DNA of 64,000 nt from NCBI GenBank assembly GCA_027563935.2, contig CM050451.1, forward strand, positions 29,713,565 to 29,777,564, in the 5' to 3' direction. The position numbers were made by a program, and so were the translations under genes. The notes under the pieces are model-generated. The model saw only the letters and a program-made list of their open reading frames with translations. It searched no databases and had not been told where the DNA came from. Each line of letters opens with the position of its first letter. Positions within the stretch are counted from its first letter, which is position 1. The DNA comes from Costus lasius. Its lineage: Eukaryota > Streptophyta > Magnoliopsida > Zingiberales > Costaceae. Below are positions 23,852 through 34,371 of the stretch, in pieces.

Positions 23852-25489
23852 TGTAGGGGAAAGTCACAAACATGCAAACGACGATTTTCGAAAGTAATTT
23901 TTTTGTAGTATCATAAACTAGAGAAAACCGATTTAACTAACGAGGTTGAAAATAGTGTTTTTGTATTTTTAAATAGAAAACCGAAAGCTAACTACTTGCA
24001 AGAAAGAAATGACAATAATTTTAAAGAGGACTCACAGTGCGGCCCTTGAGAATAGAAGGACCGTCCTTCCCGTTCTTCACCGGTCCTACTCTGATGGAAG
24101 GTGCAGGTTACACACAGGGCATTCAGCAACCCCACACAGGCGTGGGTGAGTTATAAAGCAGAATTAAAATATAACAATACTTAAAGTCAAGAGGGAGGCT
24201 AATCCTCCAAGTTCTCTTGCTAACAAATCAAGGGACTATCTAAAGAGGGGAGATCAAGAGAGTGGGATGCGCCAACTTCCTTGCGCCAAGTCCTACAAGA
24301 CCAAGAAATGTGTAGTAAGATGTTCTTAAGAGGTGAAAAGAAAAGACACAAGAAGATGGAGCACTTAACTTAGAGAGTCGCCTTGAGGGAGACCAAAGAT
24401 GCATCCATGTTCTTTGCGCCAACTCAAGCTCTTGTCCTCTTTGATGTTATGGCCTTGAAGATGGAGATGCTCTCAGCCTTGCTTTGATGAATGGAGGGCG
24501 AGGAGAAGAGAAGGGGAGGCTCGGCTCTTGAGGGAAGAAGGGGAAGATGGAGAGACTTGGGCGACACAAGCACCCAAAGGAGAAGAGGTGGGCGACACAA
24601 GCACCCAAGGCGACACAAGCACCCTTTCTTTGGCTAGGAAACTAGTCAACAATATATTTCAACAATGCTTATGCACATGATGCGATGGGATACATTTATA
24701 GGCAGCCTAGGGATGAGGATAAGGTGAGGGCAAGGTGGTCATTGGCCCCTTGCGCCCCTTACATTCTTGGAGACAATTCGAAAATGAAGAAGGCATTAAG
24801 TGGGCTGATTCTTGTTGCCTTCTTTGGATGGCTGAATTGGCAAGTCTTGAATTCGAAATTGCTATCTTCCTTGGAAGATGTTGGCGCATATGAGATGGAG
24901 TTTGAATTTTGAAAACCTTCCTTGTTGTCTTGGGCGGCAATGAGGAGAAGGAAAGAAGCCTTCCCCTAATTGTGGATCTTGATGGTGCAACTCCTCTAAT
25001 TGTGGATCTAGATGGGCGCCTCCTTGATTGGTGGATCTAGATGGCGTCTCCTTGAATTGTGGATCTAGATGAGGTGCAATTGATTCCATGAGGTGGCCTC
25101 TCTTCAATTGGTAGGGAATGATTGAAGTGGAGCTTGATGTTGAGTTGAGTTGGAAGTCTCCCTTTGAACTACTTTGAAGTGAACCCTCCAAAATGGGAGC
25201 TAACTTCTTGGAGTGTGTTGAGCTAGCTGATTTGTATCCCTTGAGCTGAGTATTAATGTATCCAAACTACATGCACTAACCTACCATGATATTACAATGC
25301 ACAACCTACCAACAACATTTATAAAAATAAACTACATGATAGACTTTGGGGTGGAACTAACCTATCATGCCATGCAATGCAAATAAGGAAAGTACTAAAA
25401 AGGAAAGTGGACTCTAAGTGAAGCCATACCTGATGGGCTTCCTCCGAGCCCTAGTGGATCTTCTAAGAACTGTGTTTGGCCCTCCATCA
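23852..25489 (-). repeat. G1 5' LTR
   Basis: On the plus strand it starts TGTAGGGGAAAG at 23852, seven bases from the primer-binding site, and ends CTCCATCA at 25489, giving the expected TG...CA ends. Its sequence is homologous in order to the solo LTR at 34372-36182 in the opposite orientation, including an ACCGGT-containing block and a GATAGGTTAGT-type block. About 1638 bp. A short direct repeat (unit CGACACAAGCACCCA, about three copies) lies at 24567-24625. The outer end is inferred from the homology and the TG/CA rule, because the partner LTR lies outside the window. Confidence 0.7.
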
Positions 25490-26316
25490 ATGTGTAGACG
25501 CATGTTTAACCCTGGTTAGACTAGGGTTGGAGCCTATGACACATATGGTTAATCTAAGTTGATTTAATCATTTGTGGGCTAATTAATTAATTAATTAAAT
25601 AATTAATTACAGTCCTATTTAATAGGGCTGATTATTTAAATAATTAATTAGAGTCCTAATTGGATTAGGACTTGATTATTTAAATAATTAATTATACTCC
25701 TAATTGTATTAGGACTTGATTAATTATTAAAATAATTCTATTTCCCACTTCTTCTCCAAGCTGCCCACTTGGCTTGATCATAACCATCCCTAATCGCCTC
25801 TCCTTGCTATAAATATAACCCCTAGTCGCCCCTCTTGTATATATGAATTACTTGAAGGCATGAACAATAGAAGGGGCGAGAGCAAGGAGAACTTGGGCGA
25901 ACATCTTCTATACCCTAGCCGCAAGCAACCTTCCTCCTTTCCTCTTGGCGTTTGGAGCATTGGAGCTTGGCGGCTTGTCTTCTTCCCTCCTCCTCCATGG
26001 TGCAACTTCTCTAGAAGGTGGCGCAAGTGAAGTGGAGGTCTCCCTAAGGCTTGGATCTTCTTCCCGAGGCTAGCACCGGGCATGGAAGAAGAGGACTTGA
26101 GGCATCCGTGTGTGTGAGACTGTAGAGGGCCCACGCTTGGGCGCCTACCTCGACATCAGCCTCATCTTGCTTTTAGGTATTTTCAATCTTATCGTGTCGA
26201 CTCTCTCGCTTGCGATCTTCTTTGGGTTTTTGGGACCGGCCTGTTTCGGGGATATTATTCCGCTGTGCATTGTATTTGTTTCTGAAAAATTTATAAAATA
26301 TCCCCGGGGTTTCCCA
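25490..26316 (+). repeat. Copia B' 5' LTR, right-hand part
   Basis: This is the host sequence directly to the right of G1. It ends TTTCCCAACA at 26316, and its last 250 bases are homologous in reverse orientation to the family-C-type LTR pieces at 31041 and 47582. The left part should lie beyond position 1, on G1's other side. No primer site follows; instead the LTR joins the end of a copia B-type leader, so the primer site and most of the leader are deleted. An AT-rich hairpin array lies at 25610-25714. Confidence 0.6.
25610..25714 (+). repeat. Three AT-flanked hairpins in the B' LTR
   Basis: Hairpins at 25610-25630, 25652-25672 and 25698-25714 have stems CAGTCCTAT/ATAGGGCTG, AGTCCTAAT/ATTAGGACT and TCCTAAT/ATTAGGA with three-base loops. 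TTTAAATAATTAATTA-type spacers separate them, and runs of AATT precede the first. Confidence 0.7.
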
Positions 26317-28268
26317 ACAAATACATCCCACCCTTGTGGGATGCAAGGCCGTGTGTGAAATAAGGATCCCATCTTACTAAGAAAATATTCTAGTTTCTCG
26401 GATTGACTTTCGAGGGTTATCGATCTGAATAAAATAGTAAGAAATAATCATTTATTTCAAGTCCAGATTAACTGATTGAAATATAGTACTAATATGCATG
26501 TCTTTTGTTGTAGATCAAAATATTTACGAACAATAGCGGATTAAAACTACGATCTATCCTCGAGGAGGACAAGTTGGACTGGCATCGAAACTTGAGGAGT
26601 GACCTCAAGCTCGAGAGCTGTAAGCAGCTCCAAAAAGAGGTCAAGAGAAATAACCCTTCATCTTTTAGCTTGAGTATTTATGTGATTGAAGTCAATTTGT
26701 CTACTTCTAACATATGAGTACTTGTTACCACATGTGGACCACATATTTGTATAAGTATGCAGGGGCTCAAAGGAAGCAGGGCAATACGACCAGGAGAGAT
26801 TGACCTACGAGTCAGAAATGAAGCACAAGTTATTGCCATGACTATAGGGGACACTCTCTCATTGTCGTTGGGACTTCAATTAGAAATGGACCATTGCTAC
26901 TATGTGCCAAATTAACCAAAAATACTATATCCATTTTTGATTTAGCGAGAAAAGGATTCAGCTTTACAATAAAGGGGAACACCTATTCTTTTTCATTGGC
27001 AAACATGTTTCATGGTTATGGTACTCTGTGAAATGGACTGTATGTCTTGGACATGGATAGTTCTAAATGCAATGTAAATACTAAAATGATCAAAGTAAGT
27101 GGTTTGAACAACACTTACCTTTGGCACTATCATTTAGACGATAAAAATAAGAATCACATCCAACAACTCTATGCAAATGGATTATTGGATTCTATCTCCT
27201 TTGAGGTGTTTGATGTGTGCGAGCTTTGTTTCTTGGGGAAAATGACAAAGGCACCTTTTAACAAGCAAAGTGAAAAGGGCTACAACTTTGTTGGATCTCA
27301 TACACAGTGATGTGTGTGGACTATTCAACAAACAAGCCAGAGGTGGTTTTGTGTACATCATATTTATTGATGATTTCAGTAGATATGATTATGTCTATCT
27401 TATGAGACATAAGTTTGACTCCTTGGAGAAATTCAAGGAGTTCAAGGCCGAAGTAGAGAACCAGCTTGGATGATCCATAAAAGCTTTTCGATTTGATTAA
27501 GGTGGAGAGTACATGAGTCACAAGTTCAGTGACTATCTCAAGGATTGTAGGATTCTCTCACAAGTGACCCCTTCAGGGACACCCCAGTGGAATGGAGTAT
27601 ATGAGAGGAGGAATCAGAGCCTGCTCGACATGATCTAGTGTATGATGAGTCATGTAACTTTACCTCCATATTTCTAGGGTGATGTATTGAATATAACATC
27701 TTTGACACTGAATAACGTTCCATCTAAAAGTATCTCCAAAACACCACATGAGTTGTGGATAGGGATATGACCTAACTTGATGTTTATGAGGAACTAAGGA
27801 TGTGAGGCTTTTGTCAGATGTCAGGATTCTAGCAAGCTAGAACCCAGATATAATAAATGTGTGTTTGTGAGGTATCATAAGGAAACAAAAAGATACAATT
27901 TCTTTAATCTCACTGAGAACAAAATCTTTGTTGCTCGTGGTTCTATCATTCTTAAGAGAGAATTTCTCTTGAAAGAAGCTAGTGAGAGGAACTTTGACTT
28001 GGACGAGGTCTAAGGTTAACCATAAGACATAGAGGTTGAAATGGAACCTAAGTGACCTGCACAAGTTATAAGCCAATCTATGGCTCAGACACAAGCTCCA
28101 TGTAGGTCTGAAAGAATACGTCTTGAGCTTGAAAGATATGGGTCGCTACTGACTCAACATGATGGGATATTCATCACTGAGGATGAACCCAAGACCTATG
28201 AGGAAGTGGTCACGGGATCAGACTCCAAGAGATGGCTTGAGGCCATGCAATCCGAGATGGATTCGGTG
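26317..28268 (+). pseudogene. gag-pol: Copia B' leader, gag and integrase relic
   Basis: A decayed plus-strand relative of copia B. The end of its leader is recognisable (a CCCAC-CCTT-GTGGG stem-loop near 26327-26340, then GAAATAAGGATCCCAT). Gag is mostly deleted. Protease-to-integrase homology runs from about 26760, with the zinc-binding region at 27120-27260 (LWHYHLDD, CELC), integrase core at about 27290-27640 (IDDFSRYDYVYLMRHK) and the integrase tail to 28268 (KRWLEAMQSEMDS). Many stops and frameshifts break it; one readable segment is 27047-27310. It is interrupted at about 28268 by a solo LTR and resumes at 29706. Confidence 0.8.
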
Positions 28269-29705
28269 TTGATATGCTCTGCAAGCACACGGCGTTATCA
28301 AAGTAATATAAAGAGATCGATCCCATAGGGAGCTTAATCAAATACAAACTATTCCAATTTTTAGAAGCTAAGTGGTCAAATATTCAAGTGTTATAGACAT
28401 GAAAGTATCAAACTCAACTACAAATGAGATATGAGACTTCGACAATGAAAACAACGAGGAGCATCTATTCGAGAGATATTAGGACTTCGGATTTCACCAA
28501 TCTGACAAATTTAACGTAACTGAATGAAATGATGCATGAGTTTCTCATTTTGCATAAGGAATTTATCCCAAAGTACAGGTTGCCCCTTTTCAACAACACA
28601 ACCCGATGCCTACGTAAATCAATCTCATACTATCATGGCTTATTGATTTAAGTAAATCCAATGAGCTCTATGATAAATTATATTACCCTCTGATGAATCC
28701 TAATCTCTTTCGTGTTAGTAATTCAGGAGTTCTATTAAGCAGATTCGACATCATGATTCTCCTTTTGGTGCTTCTCGTGGCGTCCAAAATATAAAATTAC
28801 TTGATTAGAGTAAAATCATGTAAATAACATAGCAAAGATAGAATATACTCAGAATAAACTCATAAACATGAAATAAGTTTAGTTCATAAGAAATATTAAG
28901 TCATTGGGCTCCATCCGAGTTCCGATTTAAGGTTTTAGCTATTACAGCCATGTCGTTTATAACAAATATGTCAAATTGACAAATAAAATAAGATACAAGG
29001 ACTAAAAAGAGGAAGGAGATGATGATGCAAATGTTTCCTTCCATATATGTGAAGAATCGCAGTGAAATTGCCTCCAAAAACACTTGTCGCTTGTCATCTC
29101 ACCCTACTCGTGTTCTTCATCTATTCTCTCCAAATGTCACCAAATAGAAGGCTTTTATACCCAAACTCTTTGCATTCCTCCTAGCTCTCATTTTCTATTT
29201 TTTTTTATTTTTCTAAATTTTTTAAAGCCATAGATCAAACCAAAAAATGAGTTGAAGGTGAAGAGGCGAAAGCAATCATGGTTCGTGATTAGAATCATGG
29301 CCTGGACAAGATTGATTCTGGATTCTTGAGTCAACCTCAATCACGGCCCGTAATCAATGCCATGGTCTAGCCGTGATGCTCTCGATAAATTTCTGTTGGA
29401 ACTGTGAGGTGATCACGACACAACACACTCATTAGGGTCTAGCCATGAGTGTGATAGAAAATGTTATTTTACTCCAAATATGTTATGTAGCCTCATCTCA
29501 TCACTAGGAATTACTCATTTGCCTTAGAATGTTCAAAAAGCTCCAAAAATTGAGTGATTTCACTTGAAATTATAAAAATATAAGAAAAAGTGAAGATTCT
29601 GAACAAAGCAAATAAATAAGCTTGAATATTACATAAAAGTACCAGAATGTGCCTTGTTTTGATATAAAATGATATCAGAAAACACTACCAAAATATAAGG
29701 CATCA
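28269..29705 (-). repeat. Probable solo LTR of a Tat/Athila-type gypsy
   Basis: About 1.44 kb interrupts the B' polyprotein relic between two copies of GTG that belong to one codon of the host. On the minus strand it begins TTGATGCCTTATATTTTGG and ends with a GGGATCGATC...GTGCTTGCAGAGCATATCAA-like stretch. This is the same layout as the LTR at 31388-33279, which begins TGATGACACCAAAATATATAG and ends with a GGTTCGAT...GCACTTGCGGAGTACAACA stretch. There is no internal region, so it is taken as a solo LTR. Exact ends are uncertain by a few bases. Confidence 0.62.
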
Positions 29706-30575
29706 AGTGTCTACTAACCAAGTCTGGGATTTGGTAAAGCTGCCTGATGGGGTCAAACCCATAGGGTGTAAATGGGTCTTTAAAAGGAAGATAGACATAG
29801 ATGACAACATAGTTACATTCAAGGGTAGACTTGTGGCAAAAAGTTTATGATAAGTTCATAGCGTTGACTATGACAACTTTTTCGCCAATTGCCATGTTCA
29901 AATCCATTTAGATCATAATTTTTTTAGCTGTATTTTATGATTATGAGATATAACAGATGGACGTGAAGACAACTTTCCTTAACGAAAACCTATCAAAGGA
30001 TGTGTATATGACATAGCAGTTTCGTCCATCCTACAGAGGCTCATAAGGTATGCAGGCTAAAAAAAAATTTATCTATGGATTAAAGCAAGCCTGTCGAAGT
30101 TGGAATCTCCATTTTGATGAAGTTGTAAGAGATTATGGCTTTGTTAAGAATGAATATGACACTTGTGTATAAAAGAAATTCAGTGGACGCGTGGTTACAT
30201 TTCTGCTCCTGTACATTGATGACATAAGTGTTTGAGGAAGACTAAAGACATATTCTTAGTCTATGGTGGGTAAGAAGAGCTCAGTGTTCATGGATATGCA
30301 TCAATACACTGATGCTTCTTTCCAGTCAGACCTATATGATTTTAGATCGTAGTCTGGCTATGTGTCCTTGCTAAATGGAGGTGTTGTATGCTGGATAAGC
30401 TTTAAGGAGACCACCGTGGTAGATTCTACAATAGAAGTAGAGTATGTTGTGGCTTCTAAGGTAGCCAAAGAAGTAGTTTAGAATAGGAAGTTCATCACTG
30501 AACTTCAAGTGGTTCCCAGTGCTATGGATCCCATTGAGGTATATTATGACAACAAAGCGATCACATAGGCCAAGG
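29706..30575 (+). pseudogene. pol: Copia B' reverse transcriptase and RNase H relic
   Basis: This continues the B' polyprotein: NQVWDLVKLPDGVKPIGCKWVFK-type sequence, then reverse transcriptase to YIDDI near 30215, followed by an internal deletion directly into the KTKDIFLVYGG region and RNase H (YTDASFQS, EVEYVVAS, YYDNKAIT). Multiple stops are present. The coding end, purine tract and 3' leader are missing; at 30576 it joins the start of the 3' LTR. Confidence 0.8.
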
Positions 30576-31040
30576 TGTTGGTGTATATGCCCTTGGACTC
30601 ATTGTTGGTCTATCTTATGCACTACTTGACACTGATATTTTATATATATCATTCTAGCATTATCGTTATTATGGTACATTTACATCTGCAACTATATACT
30701 TGCATGATAATGTCCCTAGAGACAGATTGTATCTGTGCTCAAACTCATATCCCCAGTCAAGTACCTAAGTAGATAAGGGATAGCTCTAGCACATGTGAGA
30801 CTGGTATATAGGCTAGTTAGGCATGAGGTGCTAACGCAGGCATATGGGTATATCAGTGGTGGATATACTAGACCGACCCGCTGTGAGGCTCTAACTTGGT
30901 GTCATGAGTTAACCTCACAAGTGATAGGAGATGCATTGATTCCTTGACTTGAGATCATTGACTCTTCTATATGGTTAGGGATATGCTTTGATACAACCTA
31001 ACACCTCACCATAGTTGGGAGGTCATAACGGATGTCATTG
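30576..31040 (+). repeat. Copia B' 3' LTR, first 465 bases
   Basis: It starts TGTTGGTGTATATGCCC, like the element-sense start of the family-C LTR (TGTTGGTATATATGCCC at 49760 downward). It is cut at 31040 by the next LTR fragment. No coding sequence. Confidence 0.6.
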
Positions 31041-31387
31041 TGTTGGGGAATGCCGGGTGTAATTTAAAATTTTTGCAGTCCTAGGACGCAGCAGAAGAAG
31101 CATTACACCCGAAACACATTCCTTTCCCAAGGATCCATGCGAGAGGGAGAACACAAGGATGTGTTAGAGACTATACCTCTCTTGCTCGTTTGGTTGATGA
31201 TGCCATATTGAAGACGCTCAAGTGCTCATCCTCTACAAGTATCCATGTGTCGACCTTCTCAACGTTGCTCCCTTCCATGCTTGGTGCTAGCATCGGGAAG
31301 AGAATCCAAGCCTTAGTGTACTCCTTTGATCACTTGCGCCAACCTTGATGAAGGGATGCGCCAACAGATGAGATGGAGGAGATGCCG
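31041..31387 (-). repeat. Family-C copia LTR fragment
   Basis: It begins TGTTGGGGAATGCCGGGTG and is closely similar to 47582-47850 (GCAGTCCTAGGACGCAGC, AAGGATCCATGCGAGAG, GTATCCA...CGTCGAC). It ends where the Athila-like element inserted; the rest of this LTR is not seen in the window. Confidence 0.7.
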
Positions 31388-31653
31388 TGATGACACCAAA
31401 ATATATAGTATATTTTATCATTTTATATATCTTTTCATGCTAAATTGAAACTCTTTTGCTTATTTTTGTGCCAAATTTATCAAATATTGCAAAATCTACT
31501 TCTATTTTGGTTTTTGATGATTTTCAGGTAAAAAGACACTATTTTTAGGTGCTTTCAAGAAAAATCAAATACATGGAAGAGTTACCATCATCAAGAAGAG
31601 GATACATGATAAATTTCAAGCAAAATGGAAAAATGAACCAAAATACGACAGGG

Positions 31654-31994
31654 CCGTAATATATATTACGGTACTGTATTTTTGTACGCTGCCATAATAT
31701 CAGAGCATTGCCATATTTTGGCTAATTATTCATCAGAAGATTTTACAAAAATTACGGCACTGCAGTAAGAATTTACACGAGCCGTAATATGAAGCGCTTT
31801 TGAACCAGAGATATTCACTGAAATTACGGCACTGCCGTAAACCATTTTACGTGCCATAATTTCCATACGTTTTCGACCAGAAAGTTTTACAGAAATTACG
31901 GCACTGCCGTAATATTTTTCACGGGCCAAAATTTTGACTCAGGGTTCACAGAACCAAATTACGGCACTGCCGTAATTTAAATTACGGCCGTAAT
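31654..31994. repeat. Array of TTACGGC...GCCGTAA palindromes
   Basis: The 18-bp palindrome CCGTAATATATATTACGG lies at 31654-31671. TTACGGCACTGCCGTAA lies at 31824-31840, 31896-31912 and 31959-31975, with a variant at 31752-31768, at spacings of 72, 72 and 63. ATTACGGCCGTAAT lies at 31981-31994. Spacers share AAA-TTACGG and a degenerate ACGNGCC-TAAT. A related copy is at 36928-36944. Confidence 0.88.
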
Positions 31995-32776
31995 TTTAAC
32001 CTCGACACGCGAGTTTTTCAGGCCCATTTTTTGCGCGGACCATATCTTTAGATGCAGATATCCAAATTGAGATCCAAAAGAAGCTACGAACTCGTCTCAA
32101 TGAGGAGAAGATAATGGGATAGAAAGCCCCAATTTCTAGGGGGGAGAGAGAGCAAGCAATAGAGAGGCACTTAGGGTTCATCTTCACACCGAGAGGCGTG
32201 GAGGCCACCTCAGGCTGTGATTTTTATACAGAAGCTTTGCCTACAGGAGAGGAGGATACCCGAGAAGTTTCAGAGCAAAAGGAGTTCGATTGGAAGAGGA
32301 ATCAACGCAAGAAGGGTCACGACACTATTCATAAGTGGAAATAGGGCTGTAATTTCTATTACAGCTGTGTTGTAATGTTATTTCTCCCTTTTCTTCAATT
32401 TCTGATCATTCTAAACTATGGATTATTGTAATTCTCCTCCATGCTTGCTTAGACATATTATGGGACATGGGGTGTATTCCCCTTTATTTTTAATGACTCG
32501 ATAACTATTATTTTCGTCATGATAATCCTCGTTGTGATAATTATGCTTTTGTGATGAACCGTCTTTAATTTTTCTTAGATTTATAAATATTAGCATGTTT
32601 TAGAATTTTGCAAAACCGACTGAAAGGTTGATTGTGAAATTTGGAAGCCTAAAAGTCATCGAGTTTGGAACTTATCGTAAGAGATTAGGTTTGTTCTTTG
32701 AATTCTGATTTTTAGTAGTTTAATTGCCATGTTAGATAAATTGAATCTAGGATTGAGTTATTGTGTCAAACGTGGA

Positions 32777-33019
32777 GATCTTTCACGAAAGTGAGGATCG
32801 GAACGTTGAAGACCCTTAAGTAGAACTTGTGTTGAGACTCGGATGCACGAAAGTGATCCTTGAGATTCCACTTGAGACAATCAACTTAGAATTCGGATGC
32901 ACGAAAGTGATATTTGAGTTCTTTGATTGATGATTTACTTATCTTTAGCGTTGGGATAGATCTTGCGCGAAGGCAAGGATTGGTCCTTGCATGATTGTCT
33001 GCATGAAAGTGAGATAATC
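32777..33019 (+). repeat. Array of five GAAA-loop hairpins in the Athila-like LTR
   Basis: Hairpins at 32777-32799, 32838-32864, 32890-32920, 32960-32980 and 32993-33019. Four have the cap CAC-GAAA-GTG or CAT-GAAA-GTG, three of them with a bulged G before it. Outer stems differ but pair: GATC/GATC, GGAT/ATCC with CTC/GAG, AATTC/GAGTT, ATC-TTGC/GCAA-GAT, and GATT-TCT/AGA-AATC. The fourth unit has a diverged loop (GCGAAG). Confidence 0.78.
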
Positions 33020-33285
33020 CTCTTATGAAGTAAATTATGTCTTTATCATGATAAAATTAGTCTGACGACCTTTTATTTATATCCAGTCATTGAAATTAAG
33101 GTGGATGAAACCCTAGTCCCAGTTTCTCTCTGATTTATCTTTTCACCCTTTATATTGCTTACTTGCATTGGTCGCTTAGCTAGTAAGAATACAATTATTT
33201 GGTACTTAACAATAAGGTCTCTGTGGTTCGATATCTTTCTTTATTATTTTGAGTATCTGTGCACTTGCGGAGTACAACAAGTTTT

Positions 33286-33303
33286 TGGCGCCGTTGCCGG
33301 GGA
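33286..33303 (+). other. tRNA-Asp primer-binding site
   Basis: TGGCGCCGTTGCCGGGGA, the primer site typical of Athila/Tat gypsy elements, six bases after the LTR end. Confidence 0.9.
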
Positions 33304-33544
33304 CCTTAGTTTTGTTAATATCAAAATAGTTGTTAGTATTGCTAGACTAAGTTTTATTTAGATTTAACTTTGTATTCTATTTTTGCAGGTTTTGGATTTT
33401 CACAAGTTGTGACAAAACTGTGATTTCTAAAATTTGTGAATTTGCTTGTGTTTTATATTTTCTAGTTTTATATATATATTCTAAAATAAATAATTTAATT
33501 GATTGGTGTTGGAAAATCTTTCTGTTCTTGATAGATTTGAAGAT

Positions 33545-34371
33545 ATGTCTTTTAATTACAACTCCTGGGCAACTGAAAGAAGTGAGGTATACATGCCACA
33601 AGGAAGGTATGAAGATGATTTATTGTGCACTCTTGAGGATAAGTTAGATTATTTTGCTAATAAATTAGACTCTCATATGCACCCTATTAGGACATCTTAT
33701 TCTTCTATTAGATGTGATATTTGTGGATGTTTTGATCATTATACTTCTGATTGCCAAATTTTAATGCCTCAAAATTCTAATTTATCATGGTATCAAGATG
33801 ATCATTATGATTCTAGATGGGAAAATCCGACTTCTTTTCATGAGGATTGCTTAAATCATGTTTCGGAACCATACTTTGAGGACACTGAAGAATCTATGTT
33901 AAATTGCATGCTTGAAAATTTCATGTCAAATCAAAACCAAATCATGATGAATCAAAGTAAGAATATTGATGATCTTGAAGGGATAGTTAGTCAGCTTGCT
34001 TCTCAAGTAAAATCTTTAACTGCTAATTCTAAAATTTTAGAAGCCCAGTTAGCACAACAAGATTGTTTATTTGAGTTTGCAACTGAAGAAATTGATTTAG
34101 AAAATTCCCCCTCTGATTATGATTGTTTTGAGATTGAGCCTTATGTGAACATTAATGAATCTCACTCTGATTTTGTAAAATTGATTCTTTTAATAATTTA
34201 TTTGTGGAAAAGTTTGAGGAAATTGAAATTGAAAAACCCTCTTTTGATGAAATTGATTCTTTTGATGATATATTATTTGTGGTTAATTCTGATGAAGGAT
34301 ATGAGGGGACTAATCTAGAAAAATCTTACTCTGATTTTGTTGATAACTTTGAAATCAATGAATTGTTTTGA
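33545..34371 (+). pseudogene. Gag-like protein of a non-autonomous Athila/Tat-like element, first part
   Basis: The open frame reaches 34318; ATG at 33545 is preferred over upstream non-ATG starts. The product is acidic and Asn/Asp-rich, with one zinc-knuckle-like motif CDICGCFDHYTSDC (about residues 57-70), then a predicted helical stretch (KNIDDLEGIVSQLASQVKSL, about 140-160) that may be a coiled coil. After about 34180 the readable frame shifts by one base; acidic coding potential continues in the other frame to the solo-LTR insertion at 34372 and resumes at 36183. No protease, reverse transcriptase or integrase is seen anywhere in the element. The function is inferred only from position and the knuckle: a structural, Gag-like protein that would depend on another element's enzymes. 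Confidence 0.62.

Larger units (their letters stand above)
1..25489 (-). mobile_element. Ty3/gypsy element G1, split by copia A1, left end outside the window
   Basis: The minus-strand gypsy occupies 20725-25489 and resumes at 1-1572. Everything between is a later insertion flanked by GGACA. Order in element direction: 5' LTR (25489 to 23852), initiator-Met primer site (23844 to 23833), gag, protease, reverse transcriptase, start of RNase H (to 20725), then the rest of RNase H, integrase and a C-terminal tail (1572 to 1). The 3' LTR lies left of position 1. G1 itself sits inside the 5' LTR of the decayed copia B', which resumes at 25490. The domain order is that of Ty3/gypsy (integrase after RNase H). 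The C-terminal tail hints at a chromovirus, but the clade is not settled. Confidence 0.85.
31388..33279 (+). repeat. Athila/Tat-like LTR
   Basis: 1892 bp with ends TGATGACACC and AGTACAACA, followed by a tRNA-Asp primer site. It contains a palindrome array (31654-31994) and a GAAA-loop hairpin array (32777-33019). The flanking GCCG/TGCCG duplication cannot be checked because the other end is not found. Confidence 0.8.

Noticed and set aside
24240..25191. Short open frames in the G1 LTR
   Set aside because: They are repetitive LTR sequence with simple repeats, without homologous frames in the related solo LTR.
28269..29705. MITE or other DNA transposon inside the B' relic, suggested by TTGAT/ATCAA ends
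   Set aside because: The internal layout, especially the end resembling the tRNA-Asp-primed LTR, fits a solo LTR better; five matching bases at the ends are not enough for a DNA transposon call.
31726..31929. Minus-strand open frame with a repeated YGSAVISV motif
   Set aside because: It is just the translation of the 72-base palindromic DNA repeat.
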